In this document: positions 1 to 9,202 of the stretch, piece after piece
How positions within the stretch are numbered: the first letter of the stretch is position 1
How the letters are laid out: each line of letters starts with the position of its first letter
Origin: Aminobacter aganoensis
GTDB lineage: Bacteria; Pseudomonadota; Alphaproteobacteria; Rhizobiales; Rhizobiaceae
Length of the DNA stretch: 64,000 bases
NCBI RefSeq assembly: GCF_014206975.1
Contig: NZ_JACHOU010000002.1
Span: forward strand, 186,001-250,000
Direction of reading: 5' to 3'
Notes under the pieces: generated by a model
The model's input: the letters and a program-made list of their open reading frames with translations, nothing else
What the model was told of the DNA's origin: nothing
Databases searched by the model: none
Made by a program: the position numbers and the translations under genes

Positions 1-1
1 G

Positions 2-370
2 CTGGAGCCGATCATGGACAACCAGATGCTGCTCATCCTGGTGCTGATGGTGCTGGTGCTGATCGTCGGCAGCGCGCTCGACTTCGCGCCCACCATCCTG
101 ATCCTGACCCCGGTTCTGGTGCCGGTGCTGAAGCAGGCCGGCATCGACCCGGTCTATTTCGGCGTGCTGTTCATCATGAACAACGCGATCGGGCTGATCA
201 CCCCGCCCGTCGGCACGGTGCTCAACGTCGTCTGCGGCGTCGGCAACATGCGCATGGGCAAGCTGATGAAGGGCATCTGGCCGTTCCTCCTGGCCGAGAC
301 CGTGGTGCTGTTCCTGCTCGTGCTGTTCCCCGAACTGGTGATGGCACCGATGCGCTGGATGAGCCAGTGA
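2..370 (+). CDS. TRAP transporter large permease (DctM family), C-terminal end, partial
   Basis: The frame is open from the left edge of the window (codon phase begins at base 2) to a TGA at 368-370, so only the last 122 or so residues of a longer membrane protein are present. They form strongly hydrophobic segments with the stretch LITPPVGTVLNVVCGV and a Pro-rich loop after ALDFAPTILILTPVLVPVL. This is the usual end of the large membrane subunit of tripartite ATP-independent periplasmic transporters, which import organic or sugar acids using a sodium or proton gradient. The following genes degrade 2-keto-3-deoxygalactonate, so a sugar acid such as galactonate is a reasonable substrate guess. 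An internal ATG at 14 is not the true start. Confidence 0.85.
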   Translation: MEPIMDNQMLLILVLMVLVLIVGSALDFAPTILILTPVLVPVLKQAGIDPVYFGVLFIMNNAIGLITPPVGTVLNVVCGVGNMRMGKLMKGIWPFLLAETVVLFLLVLFPELVMAPMRWMSQ

Positions 371-410
371 CGACGCCAACGCTCCCGAAATCACGCCAAG
401 GATCGCCTAC

Positions 411-1361
411 ATGAGCATCTCGCAGGATACCTCCATAGCCTCGACCGCAGCGCAGGGCGATGCGTTCTGCGTGGCGGTCGACTGGGGCACCAGCAGCTTC
501 CGAGCCTGGCTTCTGGCCCGGGACGGCAAGGTGCTGGCGGAAAGCCGCGGGCCAGAGGGCATGACGCATTGCGTGACGTCGGGCTTCGAGCCGGTGCTGC
601 GCGCGCACCTGGTGAAGCTGGCGGCACCGGCATCCCTGCCGATCCTGATCTGCGGCATGGCCGGGGCGCGTCAGGGCTGGGTCGAGGCGCCCTATGTCGA
701 CGCGCCGACACGGCTGACCGACTTCGCGACCAGAGCCGTCCGCGTGCCGAACGGCTTTGCCGACATCCGCATCCTGCCCGGCATCGCCCAGCGCGACCCG
801 CTGGCGCCCGAGGTGATGCGCGGGGAAGAGACCCAGCTTCTCGGTCTCGGCGCGGGTGTGGCGCGCCAGCTCGTCTGCATGCCGGGCACCCACAGCAAAT
901 GGGTGGTGCTCGAAGATGGCTGGCTGAGGCGGTTTGCGACCCTGATGACAGGCGAGCTCTTCGGCCTGCTCAGCAAACATTCCACCCTCGCCTTCGCCAT
1001 CGAGGCCGACGTCAAGTTCGGCACCGATGCGCCGGCCTTCCTCAACGCCCTCGACAAGGGCGCTGCAGACCCGTGCCTGGCATTGAGCAGGCTGTTCGGC
1101 GTCCGCGCCGCGCAACTGCTCGGCTTCGAGACCAGGAGCGATGGCGCGGCACACCTCTCCGGCCTGCTGATCGGGGCTGAAGTGCTGGCCGCCAGGCAGA
1201 ACTTCCCCGACCACGCCGACGTCACCCTGGTGGCCTCGGGGTCGGTGGCCGATCTCTATCGGGCGGCACTCCAGCGCGTCGGCTTGAACGTCAAGCACGT
1301 CGACGCCGACCACGCCGTCCGCCAGGGCCTTTATCTGGCCGCGCATTCACTCTGGGCATAA
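411..1361 (+). CDS. dgoK: 2-dehydro-3-deoxygalactonokinase
   Basis: A 316-residue protein, typical length for DgoK. The phosphate-binding motif DWGTSSFRAW begins near residue 24, followed by RGEETQLLG and the LPGTHSKW-like stretch MPGTHSKWVVL that characterise this sugar kinase family. It phosphorylates 2-keto-3-deoxy-D-galactonate to the 6-phosphate in the De Ley-Doudoroff branch of galactose/galactonate catabolism in the cytoplasm. It lies 40 bp after the TRAP permease and 12 bp before the aldolase that uses its product, so the three are probably one transcript. The ATG at 411 precedes a short variable N-terminus; no better start is visible. Confidence 0.93.
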   Translation: MSISQDTSIASTAAQGDAFCVAVDWGTSSFRAWLLARDGKVLAESRGPEGMTHCVTSGFEPVLRAHLVKLAAPASLPILICGMAGARQGWVEAPYVDAPTRLTDFATRAVRVPNGFADIRILPGIAQRDPLAPEVMRGEETQLLGLGAGVARQLVCMPGTHSKWVVLEDGWLRRFATLMTGELFGLLSKHSTLAFAIEADVKFGTDAPAFLNALDKGAADPCLALSRLFGVRAAQLLGFETRSDGAAHLSGLLIGAEVLAARQNFPDHADVTLVASGSVADLYRAALQRVGLNVKHVDADHAVRQGLYLAAHSLWA

Positions 1362-1373
1362 GGAACAAAGAAC

Positions 1374-2012
1374 ATGGCCTCAATCATCGCCTGGCCGCAG
1401 CTGCAGCGTTCGCTCGTCGCCATCCTGCGCGGCATCAAGCCGGCGGAAGCCGAATCGATCGTCGGCACGCTGGTCGAGGAAGGCTTCGAACTGATCGAGA
1501 TCCCGCTCAACTCGCCAGATCCCTACACCTCGATTCGCAAGGCGGTAGACGCATTCGGCAGCACGTGCGTGATCGGTGCCGGAACCGTGCTTTCCGCCGA
1601 ACAGGTCGACCGGCTGGCCGATGCGGGCGGCCGCCTCGTGGTCAGCCCGAACATCGAACCTTCGGTGATCGCGCGCGCGTCGGAGCACAAGATGCTGACC
1701 ATGCCGGGCGTCTTCACGCCGACCGAAGCGTTGCTGGCGATCAAATGCGGAGCGTCCGCGCTCAAGTTCTTCCCCGGCAGCGTGCTCGGCACAAGCGGGG
1801 TCGCGGCGATCAAGACCATCCTGCCCGCCGAAACGATCGTCGGTGTCGTCGGCGGCGTCTCAGAGGCGTCTTTCGCAGACTTCAGAAAGATCGGCGTGTC
1901 GACCTTCGGCACGGGGTCAAACCTCTATGCGCCGGGCGACGACGCAGCGACAGTGCGCGGCAAGGCCCGCCGGTTGATCGCGGCCTACGATCAGGCAGCA
2001 GAGATCAACTAA
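1374..2012 (+). CDS. dgoA: 2-dehydro-3-deoxy-6-phosphogalactonate aldolase
   Basis: A 212-residue KDPG/KDPGal aldolase. The class I Schiff-base lysine is Lys131 in ALKFFPGS, the general-base glutamate region is ELIEIPLNS (residues 39-47), and the GAGTV motif is at 68-72. It cleaves 2-keto-3-deoxy-6-phosphogalactonate to pyruvate and glyceraldehyde 3-phosphate, the step after DgoK. The pairing with dgoK favours the galactonate assignment over the Entner-Doudoroff KDPG aldolase (Eda), which is otherwise very similar. GAACAAAGAAC precedes the ATG. A short GC-rich inverted repeat (about 2025-2045) without a T-run follows the stop. Confidence 0.92.
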   Translation: MASIIAWPQLQRSLVAILRGIKPAEAESIVGTLVEEGFELIEIPLNSPDPYTSIRKAVDAFGSTCVIGAGTVLSAEQVDRLADAGGRLVVSPNIEPSVIARASEHKMLTMPGVFTPTEALLAIKCGASALKFFPGSVLGTSGVAAIKTILPAETIVGVVGGVSEASFADFRKIGVSTFGTGSNLYAPGDDAATVRGKARRLIAAYDQAAEIN

Positions 2013-2180
2013 CCTCCCTGCATTGCCGGCCGGCAAAACCGGCGCGCCGCACTGCAACACTCCGGCACGCGATAAGAATCTGGATGTAATCCGCAGCAAT
2101 CGCGTGCCGCGGTCCCAAAATACCGGCTGATCAAGCACGCCAACACCAGGATTGCGACATTTGGGCACCTGCCGCGGAGT

Positions 2181-3344
2181 TTGCCGGCGGCAGACGTGAT
2201 GCTATCCTTCTACTTGGGTGGGAGTAGCGAACGATTGCCGGAACTTTCCGAGAGATTCATCGACCAGATCTACGAAGCTTCCTTCGTACCGGAGAAATGG
2301 CCGACATTGCTTGAAGGCCTCGCGCATGCTGTCGAGGGCATGGGCGGCTATCTGTTCACTATCAGCCAGGGCGCCTCGGCCTTTACCGCATCGGAAGCTG
2401 TCGCGCCGCATGTGGAAGCGTTCATGCGCGAAGGCTGGGTGGCCGTCAACGCACGCACCGCACGCGCCTCGGCCCTCGCCCATCCAGGTTTCATCACCGA
2501 CCTCGACGCCTTCACCGAAGAAGAACTGGACAGCGAGCCCATCTATCGCGACTTCCTCCGCCCGAGAGGCATGGGCTGGGCAGCGGGCACGCACATCCCG
2601 CTTCCGACGGGGGACGTGCTGTCCTTCAATCTCGAACGTCGGACAGTCCGAGGTCCCTTCGAGCGGCATTATGTCGATTCCCTCGATCGCATGCGGCCAC
2701 ACTTGGCGCGCGCCGCCATGGTCAGCGCCCGCATGGGCCTGGAAAAAGCACACGCCGGCGCCGACGCGCTGGAGGCGCTGGGCCTGCCGGCAGCGGTGCT
2801 GGGCGCGCACGGACAATTGCTGGCCTGCAACGGGCTGATGCACGAATTGATCCCGGCCACCATCCAGGACGGCACCGGTCGCGCCCGGATCACGGACAAG
2901 AAAGCCGACGCGCTGCTTGAGAATGCACTGACCGCCCTGGCCGCCGGCACAAGGCGCGGCATCGTCCAGTCGTTTCCGATCACCGGTCGCGACGGCAAGC
3001 CGTCCAGCGTCGCCCATCTCCTGCCGGTGCGCGGTTCGGTGCACGACCTGTTCAGCCGCATCCACTGCATCCTCGTCATCATGCCCCTGCCCGGCCCCGG
3101 CGCGCCGCCGGCCAATGTGCTGCAGGCACTGTTCGACCTGACGCCGAGCGAAGCGCGAATCGCGTCGGCGCTGGCCGATGGCCGGTCGATCGATGCCATC
3201 AGCACGGATTTTGGCATCGCGCGGGAGACCGTGCGCACGCATCTGCGCTCGATCTTCGCCAAATCGGGCGTTTCCAAGCAATCGGCCCTGGTCCGTCTGC
3301 TGATCGGGGTGACCCTGTCTTGCGGTTCCCTGAAGGGTGGCTAG
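2181..3344 (+). CDS. LuxR-type helix-turn-helix transcriptional regulator
   Basis: A 387-residue protein whose C-terminal ~65 residues (LTPSEARIASALADG ... ARETVRTHLRSIFAKSG) are a LuxR/FixJ-type DNA-binding domain. The N-terminal 300 residues show no recognisable autoinducer-binding or receiver domain; they have the PAS/GAF-like look of many rhizobial orphan LuxR proteins. The start is uncertain: TTG 2181, GTG 2196 and ATG 2199 are in frame, the ATG giving 381 residues. It lies 168 bp after dgoA on the same strand and might control the sugar-acid genes, but nothing in the sequence proves this. Confidence 0.8.
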   Translation: MPAADVMLSFYLGGSSERLPELSERFIDQIYEASFVPEKWPTLLEGLAHAVEGMGGYLFTISQGASAFTASEAVAPHVEAFMREGWVAVNARTARASALAHPGFITDLDAFTEEELDSEPIYRDFLRPRGMGWAAGTHIPLPTGDVLSFNLERRTVRGPFERHYVDSLDRMRPHLARAAMVSARMGLEKAHAGADALEALGLPAAVLGAHGQLLACNGLMHELIPATIQDGTGRARITDKKADALLENALTALAAGTRRGIVQSFPITGRDGKPSSVAHLLPVRGSVHDLFSRIHCILVIMPLPGPGAPPANVLQALFDLTPSEARIASALADGRSIDAISTDFGIARETVRTHLRSIFAKSGVSKQSALVRLLIGVTLSCGSLKGG

Positions 3345-3405
3345 ACGATAGGCCTACTCGACAGCTGGCCGATGACCTGCGCATCTGGTCCGGGGAGGAA
3401 CAAAA

Positions 3406-3684
3406 GTGCCGTATCTCGACATCTATCTCGCGCAGCTCATCGACCCGTTCCGCATCGGGTTGCTGATCGCGCTGGTGCTAACCGCAGCAAACACCGCTCA
3501 AACGCTCAATCGCTGGATCCCAATCGCCTTGGGCATCGTCTTCGTCGCCGTGCTGATCCCTCTCAGCATCGGGGCGAACAGCGCAATCGACACCCCGACA
3601 TCGGTCCTCGTCGGTCTCGCCTCGAATGCGACGATCCTCGCCGTCCTGCTCGGCGCAAAGGCACTGTACTCGCGCTTGGCCTGA
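3406..3684 (+). CDS. Small conserved membrane protein, function unknown
   Basis: A 92-residue protein with about three hydrophobic segments (IGLLIALVLTAANTA, ALGIVFVAVLIPLSI, ATILAVLLGAKAL). The start is a GTG at 3406 placed by a strong ribosome-binding site, GGGGAGG, about 8 bases upstream. It converges on hdaA with 3 bp between the stop codons. I do not recognise a family with a known role. Confidence 0.7.
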   Translation: MPYLDIYLAQLIDPFRIGLLIALVLTAANTAQTLNRWIPIALGIVFVAVLIPLSIGANSAIDTPTSVLVGLASNATILAVLLGAKALYSRLA

Positions 3685-3687
3685 CGG

Positions 3688-4395
3688 TTAGAGCTCCAGT
3701 TCGCCCTGCCCGGCATCGAACGCACCGACCGTCTCGGCGGCAAGCGCCCGTGTGATGCGGGTCTTCTGCTCGAGTGCCGCGCGGTCAAGGCGGTCGACGA
3801 CGCGGATGGCCGTCGACAGCGATCGCTCGATTCGCCGAACCAGGAACTGCACGACATGCGGATCGACTTCGACCTGGCGGTCGGCGAACAGCTTGGTGAT
3901 GACGCCTGCCAAAAGCAGGTCGTCCGGCTCCTCGATCTCGACCGTCGCTGCCGCCTTCAGGCGCGAGGCGAGATCGGGAAGCGTGACGCCCCAGGCGGCA
4001 GGAAAGCTGCGTGCCGTCAGCAGCAAATGGGAGCCGGCACCGCGCACGGTGTTGATGAGGTGGAACAGGCCGTCCTGGTCGAGCCTGCCCCGATCGACGT
4101 CGTCGATCAGAACCGGCGCAGCACCGATCTCGCCGATATGGGCCGCGATGTCGGAACCCGATATTTCGACCGCTCCGGCATGCTCGCGCCAGATCGCAGC
4201 TAGGTGCGTCTTGCCCGATCCAGCCGGACCGGCCAGCAGAACCACCGGCGCCGGCCATGCCGGCCATCGATCGATCAGCGAGGCCGCCTGGGCATTGGCT
4301 GCGGAGACGACGAGATCGTCGCGTGAGAACCCCGGCGAATGGCCGAGGTCGAGCGGCAGCTGGCGCGGTTTCCGAGGCTCGCGCGACACGTTCAT
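3688..4395 (-). CDS. hdaA: DnaA regulatory inactivator, HdaA family
   Basis: A 235-residue AAA+ protein related to DnaA domain III. Walker A is GPAGSGKT at residues 56-63 and Walker B-like VLIDDVDRG follows. Near the N-terminus the sequence QLPLDLG (residues 12-18) fits the sliding-clamp-binding motif of Hda proteins. In the known system Hda binds the clamp and stimulates ATP hydrolysis by DnaA so that replication fires once per cycle. The ATG overlaps the stop of the upstream AI-2E exporter by 4 bp (ATGA), so the two are co-transcribed. Confidence 0.9.
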   Translation of the reverse strand: MNVSREPRKPRQLPLDLGHSPGFSRDDLVVSAANAQAASLIDRWPAWPAPVVLLAGPAGSGKTHLAAIWREHAGAVEISGSDIAAHIGEIGAAPVLIDDVDRGRLDQDGLFHLINTVRGAGSHLLLTARSFPAAWGVTLPDLASRLKAAATVEIEEPDDLLLAGVITKLFADRQVEVDPHVVQFLVRRIERSLSTAIRVVDRLDRAALEQKTRITRALAAETVGAFDAGQGELEL

Positions 4396-5558
4396 TTATC
4401 CGGGTTGGACCCGCTCGCCTTGCGGGCCTCGACAGGCGGCGGCACCGCATGGCCGTGATAGAGCGGCGACTCCAGATAGCGCCCAATGGCAAAGCGGACC
4501 AGAACAGCGACGGCAGCAGCGGCGGGCACGGCTACCAGCAAGCCGACAAAGCCGAACAGCGCACCGAACGCGAACAGCGCGAACATCAGCCAGACCGGAT
4601 GCAGGCCGACACTCTTGCCGACCAGCCGCGGCTGCAGAATGTTGCCCTCGATGAACTGACCGACGAAGAAGACCGCAGCCACGGCCACCACCATGGTCCA
4701 GTCCGGCCAGAACTGCACGAAGGCGACGCCGACCGACAGCACCAGCCCGACCATCGAGCCGACATAGGGAATGAAGCTGATCAGCCCGGCGAACAGGCCG
4801 ATGAGAACGCCGAAGTTCAGCCCTGTCAGCGTCAGGCCGATGGCATACATCACGCCGAGCACCAGGCAGAGCGTGCCCTGGCCGCGGACAAAGCCCGCAG
4901 TCGCGGCGTTGATGTCGATGGCAAGCCGGCGCACCGTCTCGACGTGGTCGCGCGGCACCCAGCTGTCGACGACGGCAACCATGCGGTCCCAGTCGAGCAG
5001 CATGTAGAAGGCCACGACTGGCGTGATGACGAACAGGCTGGCGATGGTAAACAGCGCGACGCCCGAACTCCAGATCGACTGGAAGACGGTCGACAGGAAG
5101 CCGAAGCCGGTACTCAGCAGCGAGTTGAGGCCTTCGCGCAGACCGGCCGCGTCGACGCCGAAGCGCTGTTCCAGCCATTGCGGGTCGAAATTTGTGACCA
5201 GTTGCTGGAGTTTCTCGACATAGCCCGGCACCTTGGCCGCGAAATCCGCCATCTGCGAGGCCAGCACCGGAATCAGCACCACCAGCGCCAACGTCAGCAA
5301 GACGATAAAGCAGACGAGGATCACCACCGTCGCCATGATGCGCGACAGGCCAAGCCGCTGCAGCCTGTCGGCGACCGGGTCGAGGAAATAGGCAAGCGCC
5401 ATGCCGGCCACGAAAGGCAGCAGGATGTTGCTGAACAAATAGAGGAAACCGGCGAACAGGACGGCGGTGATCAGCCAAAAGCGGATCTGCTTGCGGAATG
5501 CCGCGGACGCGGCCTCTTCGGCCGCCTCGTCATCGGTTGGGAGTTTCGCCTTCGCCAT
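4392..5558 (-). CDS. AI-2E family transporter (PerM-like permease)
   Basis: A 388-residue polytopic inner-membrane protein with about eight hydrophobic segments, matching the AI-2E exporter/PerM family in length and layout. The family signature region near the C-terminus is visible as GQFIEGNILQPRLVGKSVGLHPVW. Named after the E. coli TqsA autoinducer-2 exporter; most members have no proven substrate. It sits between a CDP-alcohol transferase (29 bp overlap) and hdaA (4 bp overlap) in a three-gene leftward operon. The C-terminal tail after the last membrane segment is short and charged. Confidence 0.88.
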   Translation of the reverse strand: MAKAKLPTDDEAAEEAASAAFRKQIRFWLITAVLFAGFLYLFSNILLPFVAGMALAYFLDPVADRLQRLGLSRIMATVVILVCFIVLLTLALVVLIPVLASQMADFAAKVPGYVEKLQQLVTNFDPQWLEQRFGVDAAGLREGLNSLLSTGFGFLSTVFQSIWSSGVALFTIASLFVITPVVAFYMLLDWDRMVAVVDSWVPRDHVETVRRLAIDINAATAGFVRGQGTLCLVLGVMYAIGLTLTGLNFGVLIGLFAGLISFIPYVGSMVGLVLSVGVAFVQFWPDWTMVVAVAAVFFVGQFIEGNILQPRLVGKSVGLHPVWLMFALFAFGALFGFVGLLVAVPAAAAVAVLVRFAIGRYLESPLYHGHAVPPPVEARKASGSNPDK

Positions 5559-6096
5559 AACCGCTCATGTGCCTCAGCCAAGCCACGAGATAGGCTGCCG
5601 CGGAAGCCACGGTCAAGAGGCCGGACAGTATTATCAACGCCGGCCGAACGGGGCCAAGTTCGAAGGTAAAGGCAAGTTCGGCAAGGACAATCGCCGCCAG
5701 GACGATCTGCATCGCGGTGTTGACCTTGGACACCATCAGCGGCTTGACCACCACCGGATTGCCCATCACCGTCGACAGCAACACCGCGCAGACGATCAAC
5801 GCATCGCGCGACACGGCGAGGATCACAAGCCACAACGGCAAGTGATCCATGATGCCGAGCACGACGAAGACGCTGACCAGCAGCAGCTTGTCGGCAATCG
5901 GGTCGAGATAGGCGCCGAGCTCGGAACGCTGGTTGAAATGGCGGGCGATGAAACCGTCGACGCCGTCCGAGACACCGGCAATGACAAAACCGGCAAAGGC
6001 CCAGTCCCATCGCGCCGAGAGCATGGCATAGATCACGCACGGCACCAGAATGAGCCTCATGATGGTGATCATGTTCGGAATGGTCACAATGGACAT
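5530..6096 (-). CDS. CDP-alcohol phosphatidyltransferase family membrane protein
   Basis: A 188-residue integral membrane enzyme. The catalytic signature DGxxARx8GxxxDxxxD is present as DGVDGFIARHF followed by GAYLDPIADKLL. The family transfers a phosphatidyl group from a CDP-alcohol to an acceptor alcohol in phospholipid synthesis. This is the second such enzyme here; the one at 20311-20907 looks like the canonical PgsA, so this copy may be a paralogue acting on another acceptor or a cardiolipin-type substrate. It is the first gene of the leftward operon with the AI-2E exporter and hdaA, divergent from purM. Confidence 0.88.
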   Translation of the reverse strand: MSIVTIPNMITIMRLILVPCVIYAMLSARWDWAFAGFVIAGVSDGVDGFIARHFNQRSELGAYLDPIADKLLLVSVFVVLGIMDHLPLWLVILAVSRDALIVCAVLLSTVMGNPVVVKPLMVSKVNTAMQIVLAAIVLAELAFTFELGPVRPALIILSGLLTVASAAAYLVAWLRHMSGYGEGETPNR

Positions 6097-6280
6097 CCAC
6101 CCTTTGTCTTTTCCCGATACATGGGCGACAGTTCACCGGACCGCAAGAGACAGGCAGGGTAGCGAGCCCTGTCCACGGCTTTGACAGGCGCATCCGGTCG
6201 CACCGGGCCACTGTCGCTTGCGGGAACGGGCCGTTCATGCGAATAGCGCGCAAAAGGCGTAGGACATCAGGATTTTGACG

Positions 6281-7345
6281 ATGAGCGAAGGCAGCAAGGG
6301 TCTCACCTACGCGCAGGCGGGCGTCGACATCGACGCCGGGAACCTGATGGTCGAGAAGATCAAACCGCTGGTGCGCTCCACGCGCCGGCCAGGTGCGGAT
6401 GGCGAGATCGGCGGCTTCGGCGGCCTGTTCGACCTCAAGGCGGCGGGTTTCAGCGACCCGATCCTGGTCGCGGCCAATGACGGCGTCGGCACCAAGCTCA
6501 AGATCGCCATCGATGCCGGCAAGCACGACACCATAGGCGTCGACCTCGTCGCCATGTGCGTCAACGACATCGTCGTCCAGGGCGCCGAGCCGTTGCTGTT
6601 TCTCGACTACTTCGCCACCGGCAAGCTCGATCCCAACCAGGGCGCCGACATCGTCTCAGGCATCGCCGAGGGCTGCCGCCAGGCCGGCTGCGCGCTGATC
6701 GGCGGCGAAACCGCCGAAATGCCGGGCATGTATCACGGCAACGACTACGACCTCGCCGGCTTCGCCGTCGGTGCCGCCGAGCGTGGACAACTCCTGCCGA
6801 CCGACGACGTGGTCGAGGGCGACGTGCTGCTTGGCCTCGCCTCCTCGGGCGTGCACTCCAACGGCTATTCGCTTGTCCGCCGCATCGTCGAGAAATCCGG
6901 CGTCAAATGGGCTGACCGCGCGCCCTTCGCCGACGGGCCGACGCTCGCCGAAGCACTGCTCGAGCCGACCCGCATCTACGTCAAGTCGCTGCTCAAGGCG
7001 ATCCGCGAGACGCACGGCATCAAAGCGCTGGCCCACATCACCGGCGGCGGCTTCCCCGAAAACATTCCCAGGGTGTTGCCCAAGGAATTCTCGGCCGAGC
7101 TCGATCTCTCGGCGATCGAAGTGCCGCGCGTGTTCTTGTGGCTGGCAGAGACCGGCGGCGTCGCGCCGGAAGAAATGATGCGCACCTTCAACTGCGGCGT
7201 CGGCATGATCGCGGTCGTAGCCGCCGGCCAGGCCGCACAGGTCGCAGCTGTGCTGCAGGAGGCGGGTGAAACGGTCACGCCGATCGGCCGCATCGTGCCG
7301 CGCCGCGACACCGGCGTGATCTATCGCGGGTCGCTCGCCCTATGA
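6281..7345 (+). CDS. purM: Phosphoribosylformylglycinamidine cyclo-ligase (AIR synthetase)
   Basis: A 354-residue PurM. It begins [20 protein letters not shown]; the motif GVGTKLKIA (ATP/substrate loop) and the late [13 protein letters not shown] typical of PurM are present. It closes the imidazole ring of AIR from FGAM with ATP in de novo purine synthesis. I prefer the ATG at 6281; a TTG six bases upstream is also in frame. The stop overlaps the purN start by 4 bp, so the two are translationally coupled. The 184 bp gap upstream must hold divergent promoters for this operon and the CDP-alcohol transferase operon. Confidence 0.96.
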   Translation: MSEGSKGLTYAQAGVDIDAGNLMVEKIKPLVRSTRRPGADGEIGGFGGLFDLKAAGFSDPILVAANDGVGTKLKIAIDAGKHDTIGVDLVAMCVNDIVVQGAEPLLFLDYFATGKLDPNQGADIVSGIAEGCRQAGCALIGGETAEMPGMYHGNDYDLAGFAVGAAERGQLLPTDDVVEGDVLLGLASSGVHSNGYSLVRRIVEKSGVKWADRAPFADGPTLAEALLEPTRIYVKSLLKAIRETHGIKALAHITGGGFPENIPRVLPKEFSAELDLSAIEVPRVFLWLAETGGVAPEEMMRTFNCGVGMIAVVAAGQAAQVAAVLQEAGETVTPIGRIVPRRDTGVIYRGSLAL

Positions 7346-8049
7346 ATGCGCCGCGCAAACGCACCGTCATCCTGATCTCCGGCCGCGGTTCCAACATGGC
7401 CGCGCTGATCGACGCAGCGGCCGATCCGGCCTTTCCGGCCGAGATCGTCGGCGTCATCTCCGACCAGGCAAACGCGCTCGGCCTCGGCATTGCAGCCAGC
7501 CGCGGCGTCGCCACCAAGGTCATCACCCGCGCCGACCATGCCAGCAAGGATGCCCATGACGCGGCCATCGATGCAGCGCTTGCCACTTTCGGCGCCGAGA
7601 TCGTCGCCCTTGCCGGCTACATGCGGCTTCTGACGACCGAGTTCGTCGAGAAGTGGCAGGGGCGGATGATCAACATCCACCCGGCACTGCTGCCTTCGTT
7701 CAAGGGTCTTGATACGCACAGCCGCGCGCTCGATGCCGGCATCCGCGTCCATGGCTGCACGGTTCATTTCGTCACGCCAGCCATGGACGACGGTCCGATC
7801 ATCGCCCAGGCGGCCGTGCCCGTTCTGATCGACGACGACGAGCCGACGCTTTCGGCCCGCGTGCTCAGGGCCGAGCACAGGCTCTACCCCCTCGCCCTCA
7901 AGCTCTTCGCCGAAGGCAAGGTGCGCATGGATGGCAGACGCTCGGCGTTTTCGGGCTTTGCCGAGACGACGAGCCACGCATCGGTCGAGGCCCCGAGCCC
8001 GGCCCGAGAAGAGGTCGACTTCGAACAGCTGGCACGCATCACGCCCTGA
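7342..8049 (+). CDS. purN: Phosphoribosylglycinamide formyltransferase
   Basis: A 235-residue folate-dependent GAR transformylase. The N-terminal [14 protein letters not shown] is the phosphoribosyl-binding loop, and the catalytic Asn/His/Asp set is in [13 protein letters not shown] and [13 protein letters not shown]. It adds the formyl group from 10-formyl-THF to GAR. The ATG lies inside the purM stop (ATGA). The last ~30 residues after the conserved domain, ending [13 protein letters not shown], are longer than in E. coli PurN (212 residues), as is common in rhizobia. Confidence 0.95.
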   Translation: MNAPRKRTVILISGRGSNMAALIDAAADPAFPAEIVGVISDQANALGLGIAASRGVATKVITRADHASKDAHDAAIDAALATFGAEIVALAGYMRLLTTEFVEKWQGRMINIHPALLPSFKGLDTHSRALDAGIRVHGCTVHFVTPAMDDGPIIAQAAVPVLIDDDEPTLSARVLRAEHRLYPLALKLFAEGKVRMDGRRSAFSGFAETTSHASVEAPSPAREEVDFEQLARITP

Positions 8050-8063
8050 ACGGGGAAAACGGC

Positions 8064-8591
8064 ATGGCGAAGACCAGGCAACTGCTGCTTCTGCGCCATG
8101 CCAAGTCGAGCTGGGACGATGCCGCGCTCCCCGATTTTGACCGTCCGCTCGCACAGCGGGGCGAAAAATCGGCGCCAATGATGGGGGCGGAGATCGCCGG
8201 CCGTGGCTGGCTGCCCGACCTCGTGCTCGTTTCCCCCGCGCTCCGTACGTTGCAGACATGGCAGCTGGCCTCGGCAGCATGGCCGCGCCCCCTGCCCCCA
8301 GCCGATTTCCCACACGGGCTCTATGAGGCGTCGGCGCACGCCGTGCTGGCGGAGGCGCAGGCCGCTCCCGCCTCGGTGCGAACGCTGCTGGTGGTTGGCC
8401 ACAATCCCGGCCTCGAGGACTTTGCGCGCGAGGTTGCCGGCCCCGGCTCGGACGGCCAGGCACTTCGGTCCATGACCGAGAAATTCCCGACAGCAGCGCT
8501 GGCCCGCTTCGAGTTCGAGGGCGCCTGGGACGGGCTGCAATTCGGCAGCGCCCGACTGACACATTTTCTCAAGCCCAGGGATCTGGGCTAA
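8064..8591 (+). CDS. SixA-like histidine phosphatase family protein
   Basis: A 175-residue phosphohistidine phosphatase-like protein. The catalytic RHG-type motif is LLLRHAKSSWDD (RHA variant, as in SixA) and the second catalytic His lies in VVGHNPGLEDFA. SixA removes phosphate from histidine phosphotransfer proteins in E. coli; alphaproteobacterial homologues are poorly defined. It starts 14 bp after purN with GGGGAAAAC upstream and is probably part of the purMN transcript. Confidence 0.88.
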   Translation: MAKTRQLLLLRHAKSSWDDAALPDFDRPLAQRGEKSAPMMGAEIAGRGWLPDLVLVSPALRTLQTWQLASAAWPRPLPPADFPHGLYEASAHAVLAEAQAAPASVRTLLVVGHNPGLEDFAREVAGPGSDGQALRSMTEKFPTAALARFEFEGAWDGLQFGSARLTHFLKPRDLG

Positions 8592-8596
8592 AGGCA

Positions 8597-9202
8597 TCAG
8601 AACCGGCGGCGCAGCAACGACACCAGCCAGGGCATCGCCAGGATCAAGGCGGCGCCCAGCGCCCACGCGACGACAATCAGCGGGCGCAGCACCACGCCGA
8701 CAAGATTGGCCAATCCGGCGAGAAAGCCCGTGGTCTGGACGCTGTCCACGGCGCCAACGACCTCCTTGCCGATGCCGGTCGCAGCCGCGGCGTCTTTGCC
8801 GGTCTCGACAAGCGCGCCGACATTGGAAGACGCCCAGGCAAGAATGCTGTCGACGAGGCCGTAGCCGACCCAGGCAAACAAGGACCACAGGACCAGCGCG
8901 ACGAGTGCTGCGCCCAGGCGCAATTTCGGCCGTTTCGACCGAGGTTCGGGCCGCGCATTGGCGCTGCGGCCGAACGGCCGGCCCTGCGACCCGTATTCGC
9001 CAGCGCCCCAATTGTCGTTCTCGACGCCACGCCTGTCGGGGTCCTTGTCATCGGAGGCGTTCTTGGATCCCAATGTGGCGAGGGCTGCGGCGAGCAGCAG
9101 CCCTCCACGGCCCTTGCCGTCGCTGCGGCGAAACTCGGTGCCATAGCCTCGGCCTTTCGACTTCCCGCCATGCTTGCCGTTCCTGAAGCCATGTCCACCC
9201 AT
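8597..9202 (-). CDS. Membrane protein with Gly/Arg/Lys-rich N-terminal domain, unknown function
   Basis: A 201-residue protein. Residues 1-90 are highly hydrophilic and low-complexity (GGHGFRNGKHGGKSKGRG at the start), with one hydrophobic patch GGLLLAAALATLGS near residue 33. Two clear membrane segments follow, ALVALVLWSLFAWVGYGLV and LIVVAWALGAALILAMPWLV, ending in a basic LLRRRF tail. CTCCTTTGAG on the plus strand is a good ribosome-binding site for this start. It converges on the SixA-like gene. I recognise no family with a known role. Confidence 0.72.
   Translation of the reverse strand: MGGHGFRNGKHGGKSKGRGYGTEFRRSDGKGRGGLLLAAALATLGSKNASDDKDPDRRGVENDNWGAGEYGSQGRPFGRSANARPEPRSKRPKLRLGAALVALVLWSLFAWVGYGLVDSILAWASSNVGALVETGKDAAAATGIGKEVVGAVDSVQTTGFLAGLANLVGVVLRPLIVVAWALGAALILAMPWLVSLLRRRF

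Noticed and set aside
4257-5669. 470-codon open frame opposite the AI-2E exporter
   Set aside because: Same His/Asp/Gln-rich shadow pattern; the opposite strand encodes a clear membrane protein.
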